Origin: Cercospora beticola
Taxonomy: Eukaryota > Ascomycota > Dothideomycetes > Mycosphaerellales > Mycosphaerellaceae
Direction of reading: 5' to 3'
Assembly (NCBI RefSeq): GCF_033473495.1
Contig: NC_088942.1
Location: 1,612,001-1,676,000 of the forward strand
Length of the DNA stretch: 64,000 bases
The notes under the pieces are model-generated. The model was not told the DNA's origin. It was given only the letters and a program-made list of their open reading frames with translations, and made no database searches. This document shows, piece by piece, positions 21,270 through 31,979 of the stretch. The first letter of the stretch is position 1. The number at the start of each line of letters is the position of its first letter. Made by a program: the position numbers and the translations under genes.

Positions 21270-22257
21270 ATGAGCCAACACGCCTTGCGGATCCCGCTAC
21301 GGAATGTAGCATCGAAGTCCTTGAAGCCTCAATGGATATGTCAGCGATGTCTTGCAACGCAGGCGCAGCCTTCTACCGTTTATCAAAAGCTTCCGACTGC
21401 AGACCTTCTATCGCGCCAACTCCCACAAAGAAAGCTGCCAGACCAGTATTTATCACATGTTAATGCAGAGACACTGCCGATATCAGAGCAGGAGCAATGG
21501 GAGAAAGTGGCGCCTCACAAGAAGATCGTGGGAGTTGTGGTGAGCCATGGCAAGATGGACAAGACCGTGAGGGTGCGCGTTGCAGGTCAGAGATGGAACA
21601 ACAAAATCAAGAAGGTAGGGTGACGCGCTGCTAAGGGACATGATTGCAGCATTAACACATCTACAGTACTACCGCGCTGATCAAAACCACCTGGTGCACG
21701 ATCCCAACAACTCTCTTGTCACAGGCGATGTGGTTGAGCTGCACCGACTCAAAGTCAGCACTCAGGTCGAACACGTTGTCTCGAAGATCGTGTCTCCCTT
21801 CGGAAATCCCATTGAATCACGGCCACCTGTACCTAGTCCGGAGGACCGACTGGCAGCGTATAAGGCAAAACGATTCGTGAAATTGGAGCGAAGGGAGCTG
21901 CGTAGACAAGCTGCCGATGGAGTAGAAGATGCGATTCAGCAATTGAGAAGTATGGGTCTCGATCCAGGAGCGGGCGCGAAGCCTGGAGTGGGCAAGACGG
22001 AGAATGTGCCGAAAATAATCCGGGAAGAAAGGACGCCCAAGAGCGGTGCTTTGCTAGGCGAGAAAGGTCAGAAGTTGCCGAAGGGAGTGTTGCCAGTCGG
22101 CAAACACGAGGTGGGTGAAATCAATGACCGTTCATTACACAACTCCCGGAAGAGAACAAAGCTAGAGGGAAAGACGGAGGAGAATCTGCTCGAAGCTCAG
22201 GAAAAGGGTGAGAAGCTCGCTCAAGAAGGACTCGCGTCCGACTCCGCACTGAGATAG
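21270..22257 (+). CDS. MRPS17: Mitochondrial small-subunit ribosomal protein uS17m
   Basis: Component of the mitochondrial 37S subunit that binds 15S rRNA. Two exons (21270..21614, 21667..22257) joined over a 52-nt intron with a GTAGGG donor and ACAG acceptor give 311 residues. The N-terminus is arginine- and serine-rich with few acidic residues, as expected of a mitochondrial presequence. The S17 OB-fold spans about residues 83-155: KKIVGVVVSHGKMDKTVRVRV, then across the splice NKIKKYYRADQNHLVHD and SLVTGDVVELH. A long charged C-terminal extension of about 150 residues follows, usual in filamentous ascomycete uS17m and much longer than bacterial S17 (about 85 residues). It is divergent from the DUF998 gene. 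Confidence 0.93.
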
Positions 22258-25200
22258 GTTGCGGCCAATTGGGACCTCTGCGGGTAACAGGAACGAACTA
22301 TGTACAACCACCACAATGTACACCACCAGTCAACAGTACCCTTTCCCGAACCTCACCTAGCACTAGACGTCTAGATCACAAAGTCGCGGGCCCAACAGAA
22401 AAGAGTTGATGAAGAGAAGCAAACATAGCCGTGGGAAGATTGCGACGAATCATCGCAAATCACCGACGAGACCCAAATCAATGCCTAGATCGTATACACA
22501 TGACCGAGCCACTGACTAGCAAACCTGACCAGGTCAAAGTGCGAGAAGTTCCAACGGACACGAGAGTGCCGTATGAAGACCAAGCATCACATCAGAAAGA
22601 GGAGATAGTGTGTAAACTGGTACGATTTTTCCACGATTCTTCCAGAGAGTTCGTATGAAGAAAATCCCTTGTCTACGAGAACCCAAAATGTTGGATCCAA
22701 CTTAACGACTGCAAGAGCAAATCTGCGAAATAGTAATAGAAAAGGAAACAGTAACCAAGCCGCAAACGAAACGACCATCGAAACCGTTAATACCTTTCTC
22801 TCCACAATGAAAATAAAGCTTAGGATACTGACTATCAGACTTTCATCCCCCCCATCCGTTCCGCATTACATACATACATATGCAAGTCATATTCGAAACA
22901 ATGACAGACCGGCACACTAGTCCTGACACGCGTACTCAAAGTCAAGGTAGAAAGGAAAACAACACGTCTCGACTCTCCAGGCTAGGGCAGAAGACTTAGA
23001 CTTTTGTTTCGAGTCGAGCGTGAAGAAAAAAGGTAGTTTTTGACAAAGATGAAACGACTCACAGGTTCTGGCGAGTAAGGGTGGTTTCGAATCCCTCCCT
23101 TGCTGGGAAAACGAAAGCGATCAACGAAGAGCCTTGGAGGTTGTTATGTTTTCTGGTGACTTGGGGTTTTGGTGCATGGCCCTGCCTGCTTGTGGGTGTG
23201 TGTGCCTACTACGTTGTATCATGTGCTGCTACGACTCATGTATTTGATGCTTGAAGTCAGACCTTGTGGACGCGGTCCACTTACTACCTAATATGGGAAG
23301 TGAGGTCAAGGAAGCACAATGGACACCGTAGAGGTGGGAATGATTTTCCGATCCTTCGGTCTGATGTTGCAAGGGCGGATAGAACTAGTGAAGCCTGCGG
23401 ACGATCAATTGTGTGCTCGTGGAGAGTGGACCTTTCGCCAGATATAGAAAAAGCACAAGCAATACCAAACATCGAATCAGATTCTCCGAATTGTTGTGCA
23501 CCACCATCAGCAAAGACTTAACACGGCCAAAAACCCGCATCACTTTCATAAATCCTACCCTTGGCTCAAGCCCGAGGGCTCAATGCTCTGCGTGTGACCA
23601 TATCGAAAGAAAAGCACACATCAGCCAGATTGTAAGATCCAATAAATGCGCCACATCACCGAATCTCACATGCACAAAAGCGAGCAAAGCAAGGAGCCAG
23701 ATTGCGTCGTGTAACGTGGAGAAAGCCTCGAAACGAACCACGGCTCCGAGCCACCCAGCACCAAAAAGAAGCCCCCGTCGTTGCTGTGTCGACCGGGACC
23801 CAGCTTTCTCATTCCCCGGATGATGATGTTTATGTCGACAAACAACCAGATCTGTAGCTCGTGCGCCGCGGATTCGCTTTTGCGCAGTTTGCACATGGCG
23901 TGGAGGTGGGAAAGTCTTGCCGTCCGGTTGGGGGAAAGTTGTTGGGCACTGTGATGGAGGTGTGGGCTAGCTGGTGGCTGCCCGGCTCGGGCGTGGGCGA
24001 GAGCGAAGAGAGGAGAAGCTCTTCCGTTTGGTGAGTGGTGAGAGCTGGCCGGGCTGGGTGGCACGAATTTGGTTCAGCATGCAGCTTGTGCGAGATGCCG
24101 CGATTGGGCAGAGAACGATGAATTGGTTCTCGACGTGGTGTTGCGATGGCCGAACGAGGACGAGTGACCTGGCCCTGCTTCTCGTTAGGATTGTGATGAG
24201 TTGTGCCTGACGGCGATATTGTTTGTGCAGGCGTCCATGCTGAACTTTGGACAGCGCAACGATGAGCACGAGAGCTGCAGGTCCTCCGTGACCGCCTCAT
24301 CACAGGCCAGCCTGCAGCGTGCATGTCCTGTCTTAGGAGATATTTTCGGATCTCGGCGGCGCGATTACATGTGAGCCTGGGCTCTGGAAGCCACCACAGT
24401 GGAGAGCTTTGCGATGATCTTGCACTTCGGTGTACAGAGCTTTCCGGAGGATTTCGGTATGGTCTTCTTGTTGCTGCGTCACGAGCGATGATCGACTTCG
24501 GTCACCAGAAGCCTGCGTGCAAAGCACCATGGTCGTCTTGACAGACGCCGCATTGGCTACTCTGGTTGTGAATGCATGCGCATGTGTGGCCAATGCTGTG
24601 CATGCCACCCTACAGTTCTGGTGCTTTTGAGGGGAAACGACCAGGAGGGTGGTCTATCCCGTGGACTTGCATAGTACGACGCAGCCGTCCGCGGCAGCTT
24701 CTGTAGTGGACCAATGTTTTACGCACTTTGGCTCGGTGATGTTCATGGTGGTGTGCGGTACAGCTCGCGCTATCACATTGCTGCATACGGAGGTCAGCTT
24801 GTATCTTGCAGCGCATCTACAGTATCGACAGCACAATAGCTGCAGTGTGAGAGGCATTGCAGAAGACGAGGTCGTCCAATAAGGCACGGATGTCCAATAG
24901 GAAGACAGCCTTCCAAGCATGGTCCCAGACGGGAAATGCCATTGAGAATCTAGCTTTTCCACTGCAACCAGAGGATTGGAGCTTAAAGTGAAAAGGCGTC
25001 GTGGAAACCGGGGAGGAGCCCGCGACGATCTTGAAGGCATGGATTCCGTGGACAGCGCAGACGTTTCGTAGCTGCAGCCCAGTTTGAAGAGTTCGGAGCC
25101 ATTGGCAACGCCAACGACGCGCGCCCACCATTGCGAGCTCGAAACGCACCTGTGCTCGCGGTGGATGGTTTCACGGCGAGGAGATTACTGGCTTTGCACC

Positions 25201-27106
25201 TTGCACATCGCCCTCCAGGCCTCGCTCGAGCGGTGGTGATGGTTTTGCGCAAGGCAGGTCAGGCCTGCTCCTGCGCCCAACGTCGCAGGTTCCGTGCAGA
25301 GGGCTGCCCTGTCGTCGCAGCGAACTGCGAGTACGGGCAGGCGGTACATGTCGTGTCGCAGGTGTCTCGGCACTTCCACGAGCACCACGGTGCAAGCATC
25401 CGCTGCGCGTGCGCGCCAGGAACTCGTTGATCAACGACGAAGGCTGCGCTGCAGCGCCTCTGCCGCAGATTGCTCGCACGTCCGCCCTGACGTCGGGCCA
25501 CTCGTCATGATCATGATGAAATCGCCGAAATAAGCTCTTCATCAGCGGCGTGATTGCACTGGGGCCAAAAAGCAGTTGCACATCGAACGATGCCGCTCGC
25601 CGAGCAGTGCATCTCGCGATGCTGCCTCGTGGTGCGCGTTGATCGTGATGGCAGTTGTCAGATGGAGTGCGCCGCTGAGATGAAGCGTGCACGCGCTCCG
25701 AGAGCGGTCACAGCGGCGAGCATATGCTTGCATCTGGGCCCAGCCTCTTCCGATGCACTGTGTCGAGGATGCTGACGAATGGCTCAGCGCACGAAGAAGC
25801 TCCGAGTGCCAGCAGCACGGCGTCGCAATCGGCAGAACTCACGACGCTCGCCTGCCGGCGGTCGGCGTGCGAAGGAGGCCTGGGAGTGAGATGAGCGTGC
25901 ACGCTGGTCTCGCACCCTGCGTCGTCAAGCGTCCATGTGAGATGCAGTAGTGAGAAGTAGTCGCGACGCATTGGCTCTAGCGCCGACGCGAAAAATGGAA
26001 AGCGACGCGTCGAAGCGCGTCGAGCAGAGAGTCACCGAGTAGTAGTCACCTGCCCAACCTCCAGCACACAGCACACAGCTGGGCAGCTCGTGAGTGGTGA
26101 GCTTCATGGACAGCAAAGTGCAGCGCTGAGCCAGTAGCGAGCTGTGCTGGCCAGAAATTCAGCAACGTGGGCCAGTCACGAGCGAGTGCATTCTGCTACT
26201 GCAGCACTATACAGGCGTTGAAGCCCTTCGCGGGCCTGGCTGCAGGCCGCTCCACCCCAGCATGCACTGGCACAGGAGCCGGGCTGCTGCGCGAAGGGGA
26301 ACAGCACAGAGGCGCCGTCTGACCGCTGCAGTGGTTCGTGACGAGAAGCGGCAGCAACAGCAGCAGCAGCAGCAGCAGCACGAGAACGAGGCTGTCTGCT
26401 GCGCTGCGCTGCGAGCTGCCGTGAGACGCGCGAGCTGCCCGTTCCAAGGCCGTTCGGCGGGCCTGCGCGACCGGCTGCTGCTTGCTCGCCGTGTCGCAGC
26501 GACGTCGACGCGCGCAAAAGTCAATCGTCGACTGCGAAATGCGACGCGACGAGCTGTGCCGTCAACCAAGGCACTGCGGGCAGGCTGACACTGCGATCGC
26601 AAGGGCCGCGCGCGATTCCCAGAGGATGTTGGATGCGAATCTTGGGTGTGGGCTTGTGCGCTGCGTAGGTTTTAGCGTGCCCATCACCGATGGCAAGCGC
26701 CATCCAGCACGCCCCCGGCCCCAGTCTCGCTTGCTTCCTTTTGGCTGCGCTTCCCGTCTCGCCCGGCCCTGCGCTCCCACACAACGTCGCTTTCTCTCGC
26801 TGCGCGCATCATCCACCACACCCACCCGAGTCCCCAGGCCGCCTCTCTTTCTACTTCTCGCACGCCGCCCACCAGTTTCCTTGCCCGACCACCGCTCTGC
26901 CACTGCGCGCGCGCTCCTCCGCCAGCGACAGCGACGACATGCACTCGACCTAGCGCCCACGCGAAGCGGATCCCAGCGCCTGTCGCGACAGCGCATCGCG
27001 AACAGCGTTTGCAGCCAGCGGCCCACCGCCCGCCCGCCGACAGCACCGCAGTCACACCCGCGCACGCCCGCCAAACCCATCTGTTTACCCAGCAGTCGCA
27101 GTCGCC
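22258..27106. other. 4.8-kb region without a recognisable gene
   Basis: Follows the uS17m stop and precedes the putative regulator at 27107. The first kilobase (to about 23.1 kb) is A/T-richer and may hold the 3' UTR. From about 24.2 kb the sequence is GC-rich with many short frames on both strands but no domain, signal peptide or consistent codon bias. It contains a CAG tract near 26.36 kb, and from about 26.7 kb a pyrimidine-rich run that looks like a promoter or 5' leader. A long regulated 5' region or a non-coding transcript is possible; neither can be shown here. Confidence 0.5.
26352..26380 (+). repeat. CAG trinucleotide tract
   Basis: A short microsatellite: about nine CAG/CAA triplets in a row. 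In one plus-strand frame it would read as poly-glutamine, but the surrounding frame is not convincingly coding. It lies about 0.75 kb upstream of the regulator start codon. Confidence 0.85.
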
Positions 27107-29023
27107 ATGTCGCCCACGCGCCCTTCGCTTTCCATCCAACTTCCGCCCGTCCACGAATTTCCCTACTCTCCCACCACCATGCCCAAGACGCCCGAGGCAC
27201 AGCAGCACGAGGCCGAGCTGGCAGTAGACCCGCCGCCGCCTCCTCGTCCGCAGACATTCAAGGTCAAGAGGAAGCGCCCCAGCGCGCCCTTCCAGGAGCC
27301 CGCCATGCTCGACACCTCCATCATCCCGACCATTGAGATGTCCGAAGTCGAGACGCAAATGTCCAGTCCGACTCTGCAGCCCACGTCAGCACACCTACTT
27401 TTGCCTTTGCCGCTCTCCTCTGTTCGCGCTTTCACGCCTCCCAAGACTCCCGCGCCCCGGTTATGCACGCCCTTCAGCCAGTTGGACGCCGCCGCAGACG
27501 AGTGGGACTTGATTGCAAACGCCAAACCAACATACCAGCGTGCCAATTCCGTCTGTTCCTCTTTCTCCGACTCTTCCATCTCTTCATGCGGCAGCTCCGC
27601 ATTCTCCATGCCGACGGGAGGCTATGACAGCCCGTCTTCCGAGACGACCGACCCGTTCATGGACGACGATTTGACGAAACAGCAAGACAAATCAAACGTC
27701 TCGCCCACAATCCCAGCAGATGCGCCGCAAACGAAGCGCATCAAGACCCGACGCCACGTTCAGTGGACGCCACAAATGGACGACCACCTGTGGATGACGT
27801 TCATGGCCTATCTCTCCGATCCCACCCTCACCCCGTTCAAAATGCTACCAGGCAGTACCCCGCCAATGGGCGTATGCGACCAGGTTGCGACCAAGGCCAG
27901 ACGAACGTGGAAATCTCGCAAGGTTCTTCCGGCAAACGCAGGCTCGATCGACGCCGCATTGAGCTTGGACAGTCGCCAGCGAGAAGGTTCTCCCGACACC
28001 ATCCGTCCGAGCTCGTTTCAGTCCACGCAATGCAGGTGGCCAAAGGCTGCCGCGACCAGACGTCGACTGCGAGAGCTCTGTTCGAAGCGGCCATCCATAT
28101 CGGCTCACTATGCACGCATGCTGCGCACTCGTTCCCCATCACCATTTGATACATCGAGCCCACCTGCGCAGCCCGTCCAACCGGTGTCCCTTTCTTCTTC
28201 TTTCTTTGACATGCACAAGTCACTCATGACTTCAACCGCGCCATCCATGCAACCAGGTGGCGTTCTCGCACAGCTGGCCAGTGATGAGCCTCCACCAGCT
28301 CCGAGGCAGGTACGGCAGCCACGACCAGAGGGATGGTTCGATCGCATCCCCAGGTCCAAAGCTCATCAAAAGAGCGCTTCGCTGCAGTCCGAACTGCAAA
28401 TCCACGTCCAAGACATGGAGAGTCGGACATCCAACGTCCTTGCGTCACCCTTCGCTGCCGACTCCGCCACTAGTCGAAGTCAATTGCTTCACAGCATGGC
28501 GACCACCAGATCACTTGGTCGTACAGAATTCAACGGCCGATCCCTGGACTCACCTTTCGACTTCAAAGTGGGAGCGCCGACAGACCGACGGTCCCGCAAA
28601 CGCCGTTTCCGCTCTGACGAAGAGAAGCCTCGCCGCGGGGCACTGGAAGATGTCTTCGGTCCACCCGTTGAGCAACGGCCTATCCTTCGCAATCGTGGTT
28701 TCAGCGTCGGCACTGCTCTGAGCGGAGAACACCTTACCAATCTCTTCACGCCATCATCATCAAACGGAGTTGATCATGTCATGCTCGATGCAGCTGGGCC
28801 AGGTGACGATGCGCCCATGGGCAGTCGCTCCGCCCCGCGTCGCATGATTGAGCCGGTGCCACGTCTTCTGTCTCCATTCGTAGAGACTCCACCACCTAGT
28901 CGGCAGAGTAACACCTTCCCTCGCGTCAACCTGTTACCCACCATCACCAACCAGGCACCTTTCCACCAGCAGTTGCTTCAACTTCAGCACGAGCACGCCA
29001 GCAACATGGCCAAACGATCTTGA
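27107..29023 (+). CDS. Putative nuclear regulatory protein with a conserved central module
   Basis: A single-exon, 638-residue protein, mostly low-complexity and rich in Ser, Pro, Thr and Arg, as in fungal nuclear regulators. One segment looks folded and conserved: about residues 213-275, beginning RRHVQWTPQMDDHLW and containing DPTLTPFKMLPG and VATKARRTWKSRK. The spacing of aromatic and basic residues resembles a helix-turn-helix (Myb- or homeodomain-like) DNA-binding fold, but I cannot name the family. Basic patches (FKVKRKRPSAP near residue 50, TKRIKTRRH before the module, DRRSRKRRFR near 505) could be nuclear localisation signals. No signal peptide or membrane span. Preceded by a long pyrimidine-rich leader, so expression may be controlled through a long 5' region. 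The function is inference. Confidence 0.75.
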   Translation: MSPTRPSLSIQLPPVHEFPYSPTTMPKTPEAQQHEAELAVDPPPPPRPQTFKVKRKRPSAPFQEPAMLDTSIIPTIEMSEVETQMSSPTLQPTSAHLLLPLPLSSVRAFTPPKTPAPRLCTPFSQLDAAADEWDLIANAKPTYQRANSVCSSFSDSSISSCGSSAFSMPTGGYDSPSSETTDPFMDDDLTKQQDKSNVSPTIPADAPQTKRIKTRRHVQWTPQMDDHLWMTFMAYLSDPTLTPFKMLPGSTPPMGVCDQVATKARRTWKSRKVLPANAGSIDAALSLDSRQREGSPDTIRPSSFQSTQCRWPKAAATRRRLRELCSKRPSISAHYARMLRTRSPSPFDTSSPPAQPVQPVSLSSSFFDMHKSLMTSTAPSMQPGGVLAQLASDEPPPAPRQVRQPRPEGWFDRIPRSKAHQKSASLQSELQIHVQDMESRTSNVLASPFAADSATSRSQLLHSMATTRSLGRTEFNGRSLDSPFDFKVGAPTDRRSRKRRFRSDEEKPRRGALEDVFGPPVEQRPILRNRGFSVGTALSGEHLTNLFTPSSSNGVDHVMLDAAGPGDDAPMGSRSAPRRMIEPVPRLLSPFVETPPPSRQSNTFPRVNLLPTITNQAPFHQQLLQLQHEHASNMAKRS

Positions 29024-29946
29024 GATCTGCTTGGGACTTGCTCGACCTATCCAGCCATATCAGCATTGCATAAGCGCGGCGCACTCGACAACATTGCATA
29101 ACCCTAGCATTACCTGTACTCTGAACACTGCATCACGCAAAGATAGCCGACACATTCTCGGCCACGACCATAACGATACAATGACATGACCATGCCCGAC
29201 TCCCGATCAGCAGTCCGGAGTGAGATGACGGCAACAGCATAACTCCTCTTCTCGACATGCCTACCCCGGTTGTCCATCAATGCCTCATGACGGCAGGCAT
29301 CTTGATCCTCTTCTCTTTCTTTTTCACTTTTCTTCAATTCTACACAGGAATTGGAAACGACATAATTGGCGGCGTATGTGAAGAGGAGCAGGTGAGGCCA
29401 GATCTATCTTGTTGAACGGCAATATGAGAAGAAGATTTTCGGCGGAGCTCTTCGGATGAAGCTGTTGCGGAGGTTGTCACATACTGGCGTTTTTCCGTCT
29501 TTTCCTGTTTGCTTGTATGTACTTGCCTCTTTTGGATTTCTCTTTTGTTGGGAATGCGGACACGATATGAGGATGACGAGCTCCGAGATCATGAAAGCGG
29601 TGTTCGGAGTCTTGTTTCTCTTCCTCAAAACCGATGGCCACGAAGTAGATGAAAAAGGAAAGAATCGTCCCACAGCGGGCAAAGGAGATAGCTCCCCAAT
29701 CAATAAAAAGAGCTTTGACAATTCTGAATCTTCCCGGTCTTATTTTGTCCAGTACTCGAGTACCTGTTTAGCCAGCGTGACGAACCTAACGGAAGGAATC
29801 CTTTTTCTGCGTTTCATATCGATATCGGAAGGGCGGCCTGTTGGTCTCACCCCAGATTTCCGACGTCACCTGTCTGGAAACGCGTCCACCTTCCACGTTT
29901 ACTTCCTTTCCACACTTCTCACGCGTCACATTTCACGCTATAAACA
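29024..29946. other. Intergenic region and ISC1 upstream sequence
   Basis: Holds the regulator's 3' UTR and the ISC1 promoter. The last 100 bases before ISC1 are strongly pyrimidine-rich. A 164-residue plus-strand frame ends inside this leader and looks fortuitous. Confidence 0.5.
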
Positions 29947-31446
29947 ATGACCTCCTCTCCAGAAGAAGAAGACCTCCCCTCCACCATCCGCATCATCTCC
30001 CTCAACTGCTGGGGCCTAAAATTCATCTCCAAATTTCGCCACGAACGCCTCCTCGAAATCGGCCACCAAATCGCCACCGCCTCTCCCCAACCCCAAATCG
30101 TCGGACTCCAAGAATGCTGGACTCAAGAAGACTTTCTCGCCATTCAGTCCCAAACTCAACACATCCTCCCATATTCCAAATTCTACTGGTCCGGAATCTT
30201 CGGCGGCGGTTTAGCAATTTTATCGCGATGGCCTATTGAAGAAACTTCTATGGTGAGGTATCCTTTAAATGGAAGACCTGCTGCTTTTTGGAGAGGGGAT
30301 TGGTATGTTGGAAAGGGAGTAGCTTGTGCGAGGGTGAGGTTTGGGAAACATGAAAAGGAGGTGGTGGAGGTTTTTGGAACGCATTTACATGCTCCTTATG
30401 AGAAAGAGCCGAATGATAGTTATATTTGTCATCGGACGGCGCAGGCTTGGGAAATTGCGAAGTTGATGCGTCATGCGAGGGAACGGGGACATGTGGTGGT
30501 GGGGTTGGGGGATTTTAATATGGTGCCGGGGAGTTTGGCGTGGAGGATTGTGGAGGGGTTTGGTGGCGGGGTTAGGGATGTTTGGAGGGTTGTGTGGCCG
30601 GAGAGTTTGGAGGGGAGTGCGGAGCTTGCGGGGAATGGGAGGGTGCCGAGTGCGAAGGAGTGTTTGGATGTTCATGGGGCGACTTGTGATTCTAAGTTTA
30701 ATACTTGGAGGTGGAGTGAGCAGATGCGGAAGGATTTGCATCGGGGGAAAGAGGTTAAGGAGACGGATCCTGAGGAGGAGGATTTGAAGGCGAAGAGGTT
30801 GGATTATATTTTCTTTGCGGATAATGCTGCTCAGACGGGGTATGGATGGGAGATTCAGGACGTGGAAGTTGGGATGAGGATGCGACATCCGACCTTGAAG
30901 TGTTCGCTGAGTGATCACTTTTCGATTGAAACGACGTTGGTTCGGAAACAGCAATCCACAACAACGACAACGGCGAAACCGACACCGCTTGTCAAGCACC
31001 TCCCTCAAGCAACATACGCTTTGATCCAAGACATGATCGCCTCGTACGACCTCCGGGAACGCAAACAACGCAAATGGCGAATTGCACACTTCTTCGCCTC
31101 TTTCTCCATTTCCATCGGCTGTCTCATCGCTGTCTGGTGGTCGCCGCGAAATTACGTCGCTTTCCTCCTCATGCTTCTCAGCACATTAGGTCTCAGCACA
31201 GGAGTCATCGATGGACTAATGGGTTTCTTGTTCGTGGGAAGTGAGCTCCGCGCTTTACGTGAATTCAAATACGAGATCGATCTTGCAGCCGAACAAGCGC
31301 GAGAGCGAGAGGAGACATCATCAACGAGGGGGGATAGTAATGTCGATGGAGGAGTAAGAACGGAGAGCAGTGCGCAACTTCTAGAGAGTGAAGTCACAGA
31401 TAGGGAAGAGATACAAAAAGAAACAGGCATCGAGAGGAGACGATAG
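29947..31446 (+). CDS. ISC1: Inositol phosphosphingolipid phospholipase C (neutral sphingomyelinase family)
   Basis: Hydrolyses inositol phosphosphingolipids to ceramide, using Mg2+; in fungi it acts at the ER and mitochondrial outer membrane. It is a single exon of 499 residues. The endonuclease/exonuclease/phosphatase-fold catalytic domain fills about residues 10-335, with ISLNCWGLKF (Asn of the active site), LQECW (metal-binding Glu), GTHLHAPY, the catalytic block GDFNMVPGS, RLDYIFF, and the closing LSDHFSIE with the general-base His. Two hydrophobic helices at about residues 383-420 anchor the enzyme, and a charged tail follows; this is the Isc1/nSMase layout, near the yeast length (477). 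Codons switch from C/A-rich to G/T-rich near 30240 and back near 30950, an unusual composition pattern. Confidence 0.93.
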   Translation: MTSSPEEEDLPSTIRIISLNCWGLKFISKFRHERLLEIGHQIATASPQPQIVGLQECWTQEDFLAIQSQTQHILPYSKFYWSGIFGGGLAILSRWPIEETSMVRYPLNGRPAAFWRGDWYVGKGVACARVRFGKHEKEVVEVFGTHLHAPYEKEPNDSYICHRTAQAWEIAKLMRHARERGHVVVGLGDFNMVPGSLAWRIVEGFGGGVRDVWRVVWPESLEGSAELAGNGRVPSAKECLDVHGATCDSKFNTWRWSEQMRKDLHRGKEVKETDPEEEDLKAKRLDYIFFADNAAQTGYGWEIQDVEVGMRMRHPTLKCSLSDHFSIETTLVRKQQSTTTTTAKPTPLVKHLPQATYALIQDMIASYDLRERKQRKWRIAHFFASFSISIGCLIAVWWSPRNYVAFLLMLLSTLGLSTGVIDGLMGFLFVGSELRALREFKYEIDLAAEQAREREETSSTRGDSNVDGGVRTESSAQLLESEVTDREEIQKETGIERRR

Positions 31447-31979
31447 GCGACAACAAAAATGGAGAGAGAGACATTCAATCGTCATCGTTATATAGATGCA
31501 ACTAGCTAATTCTATGCAACATGTCCTGATACTATCCTATACTGTCTAATCTTCTTAGTCATTGCAGACAAGTCTGATTGATTAAATAGTCGATATTTCC
31601 TGGTTGATAGGGTATTTTCGCAGTTGGGTATCGCAGGGTGCAAGAAACGAGACGTAGAAAGTCGAAATCGTGGTCGTTAAATCATTTCGTCATCATGAGA
31701 TTTCGTGGTAGTAGCCAAGTGAGAGCAGGCAGATCACAAAAATCTAACATGGCCCACGCGAGTCGAGAATCTCGTTGTGAGCTGCGGATGAGGGCCATAG
31801 ACTCCTCGAATGCTGTATCGCTTGAGGTTATCGAGGTCATCATCGTCACCATGAGGCCTTCGATAGCCGTTTGGCTTCGTAGTTGTTGTGATGGGCGTTG
31901 CAGGCGTCGCATGGACGGGAAGATCGCGAGCCTTCGTGACAGGGGCTTTCCCTTTCGCTGGTCGCTTTGGGTCGGCTAG
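31447..31979. other. Convergent intergenic region
   Basis: Between the stops of ISC1 (+) and the RasGEF gene (-). A/T-rich near 31480-31620, as expected for 3' UTRs. Nothing else seen. Confidence 0.55.

Noticed and set aside
22587..22805. 72-codon hydrophobic minus-strand frame
   Set aside because: It lies in A/T-rich sequence just after uS17m, probably UTR; the hydrophobicity comes from A/T-rich codons.
23088..23100. tRNA/Pol III B-box-like GTTTCGAATC
   Set aside because: The flanking bases do not form a T-arm stem, and no acceptor stem, anticodon arm or A-box is present.
26482..27336. 284-codon plus-strand frame
   Set aside because: It overlaps the start of the regulator gene in another frame. 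It consists of Arg/Pro/Ser-rich translation of a pyrimidine-rich leader and has no domain.
29456..29950. 164-codon plus-strand frame with hydrophobic start
   Set aside because: It sits in the ISC1 promoter and ends four bases into ISC1. It has no domain or splice support and looks fortuitous.
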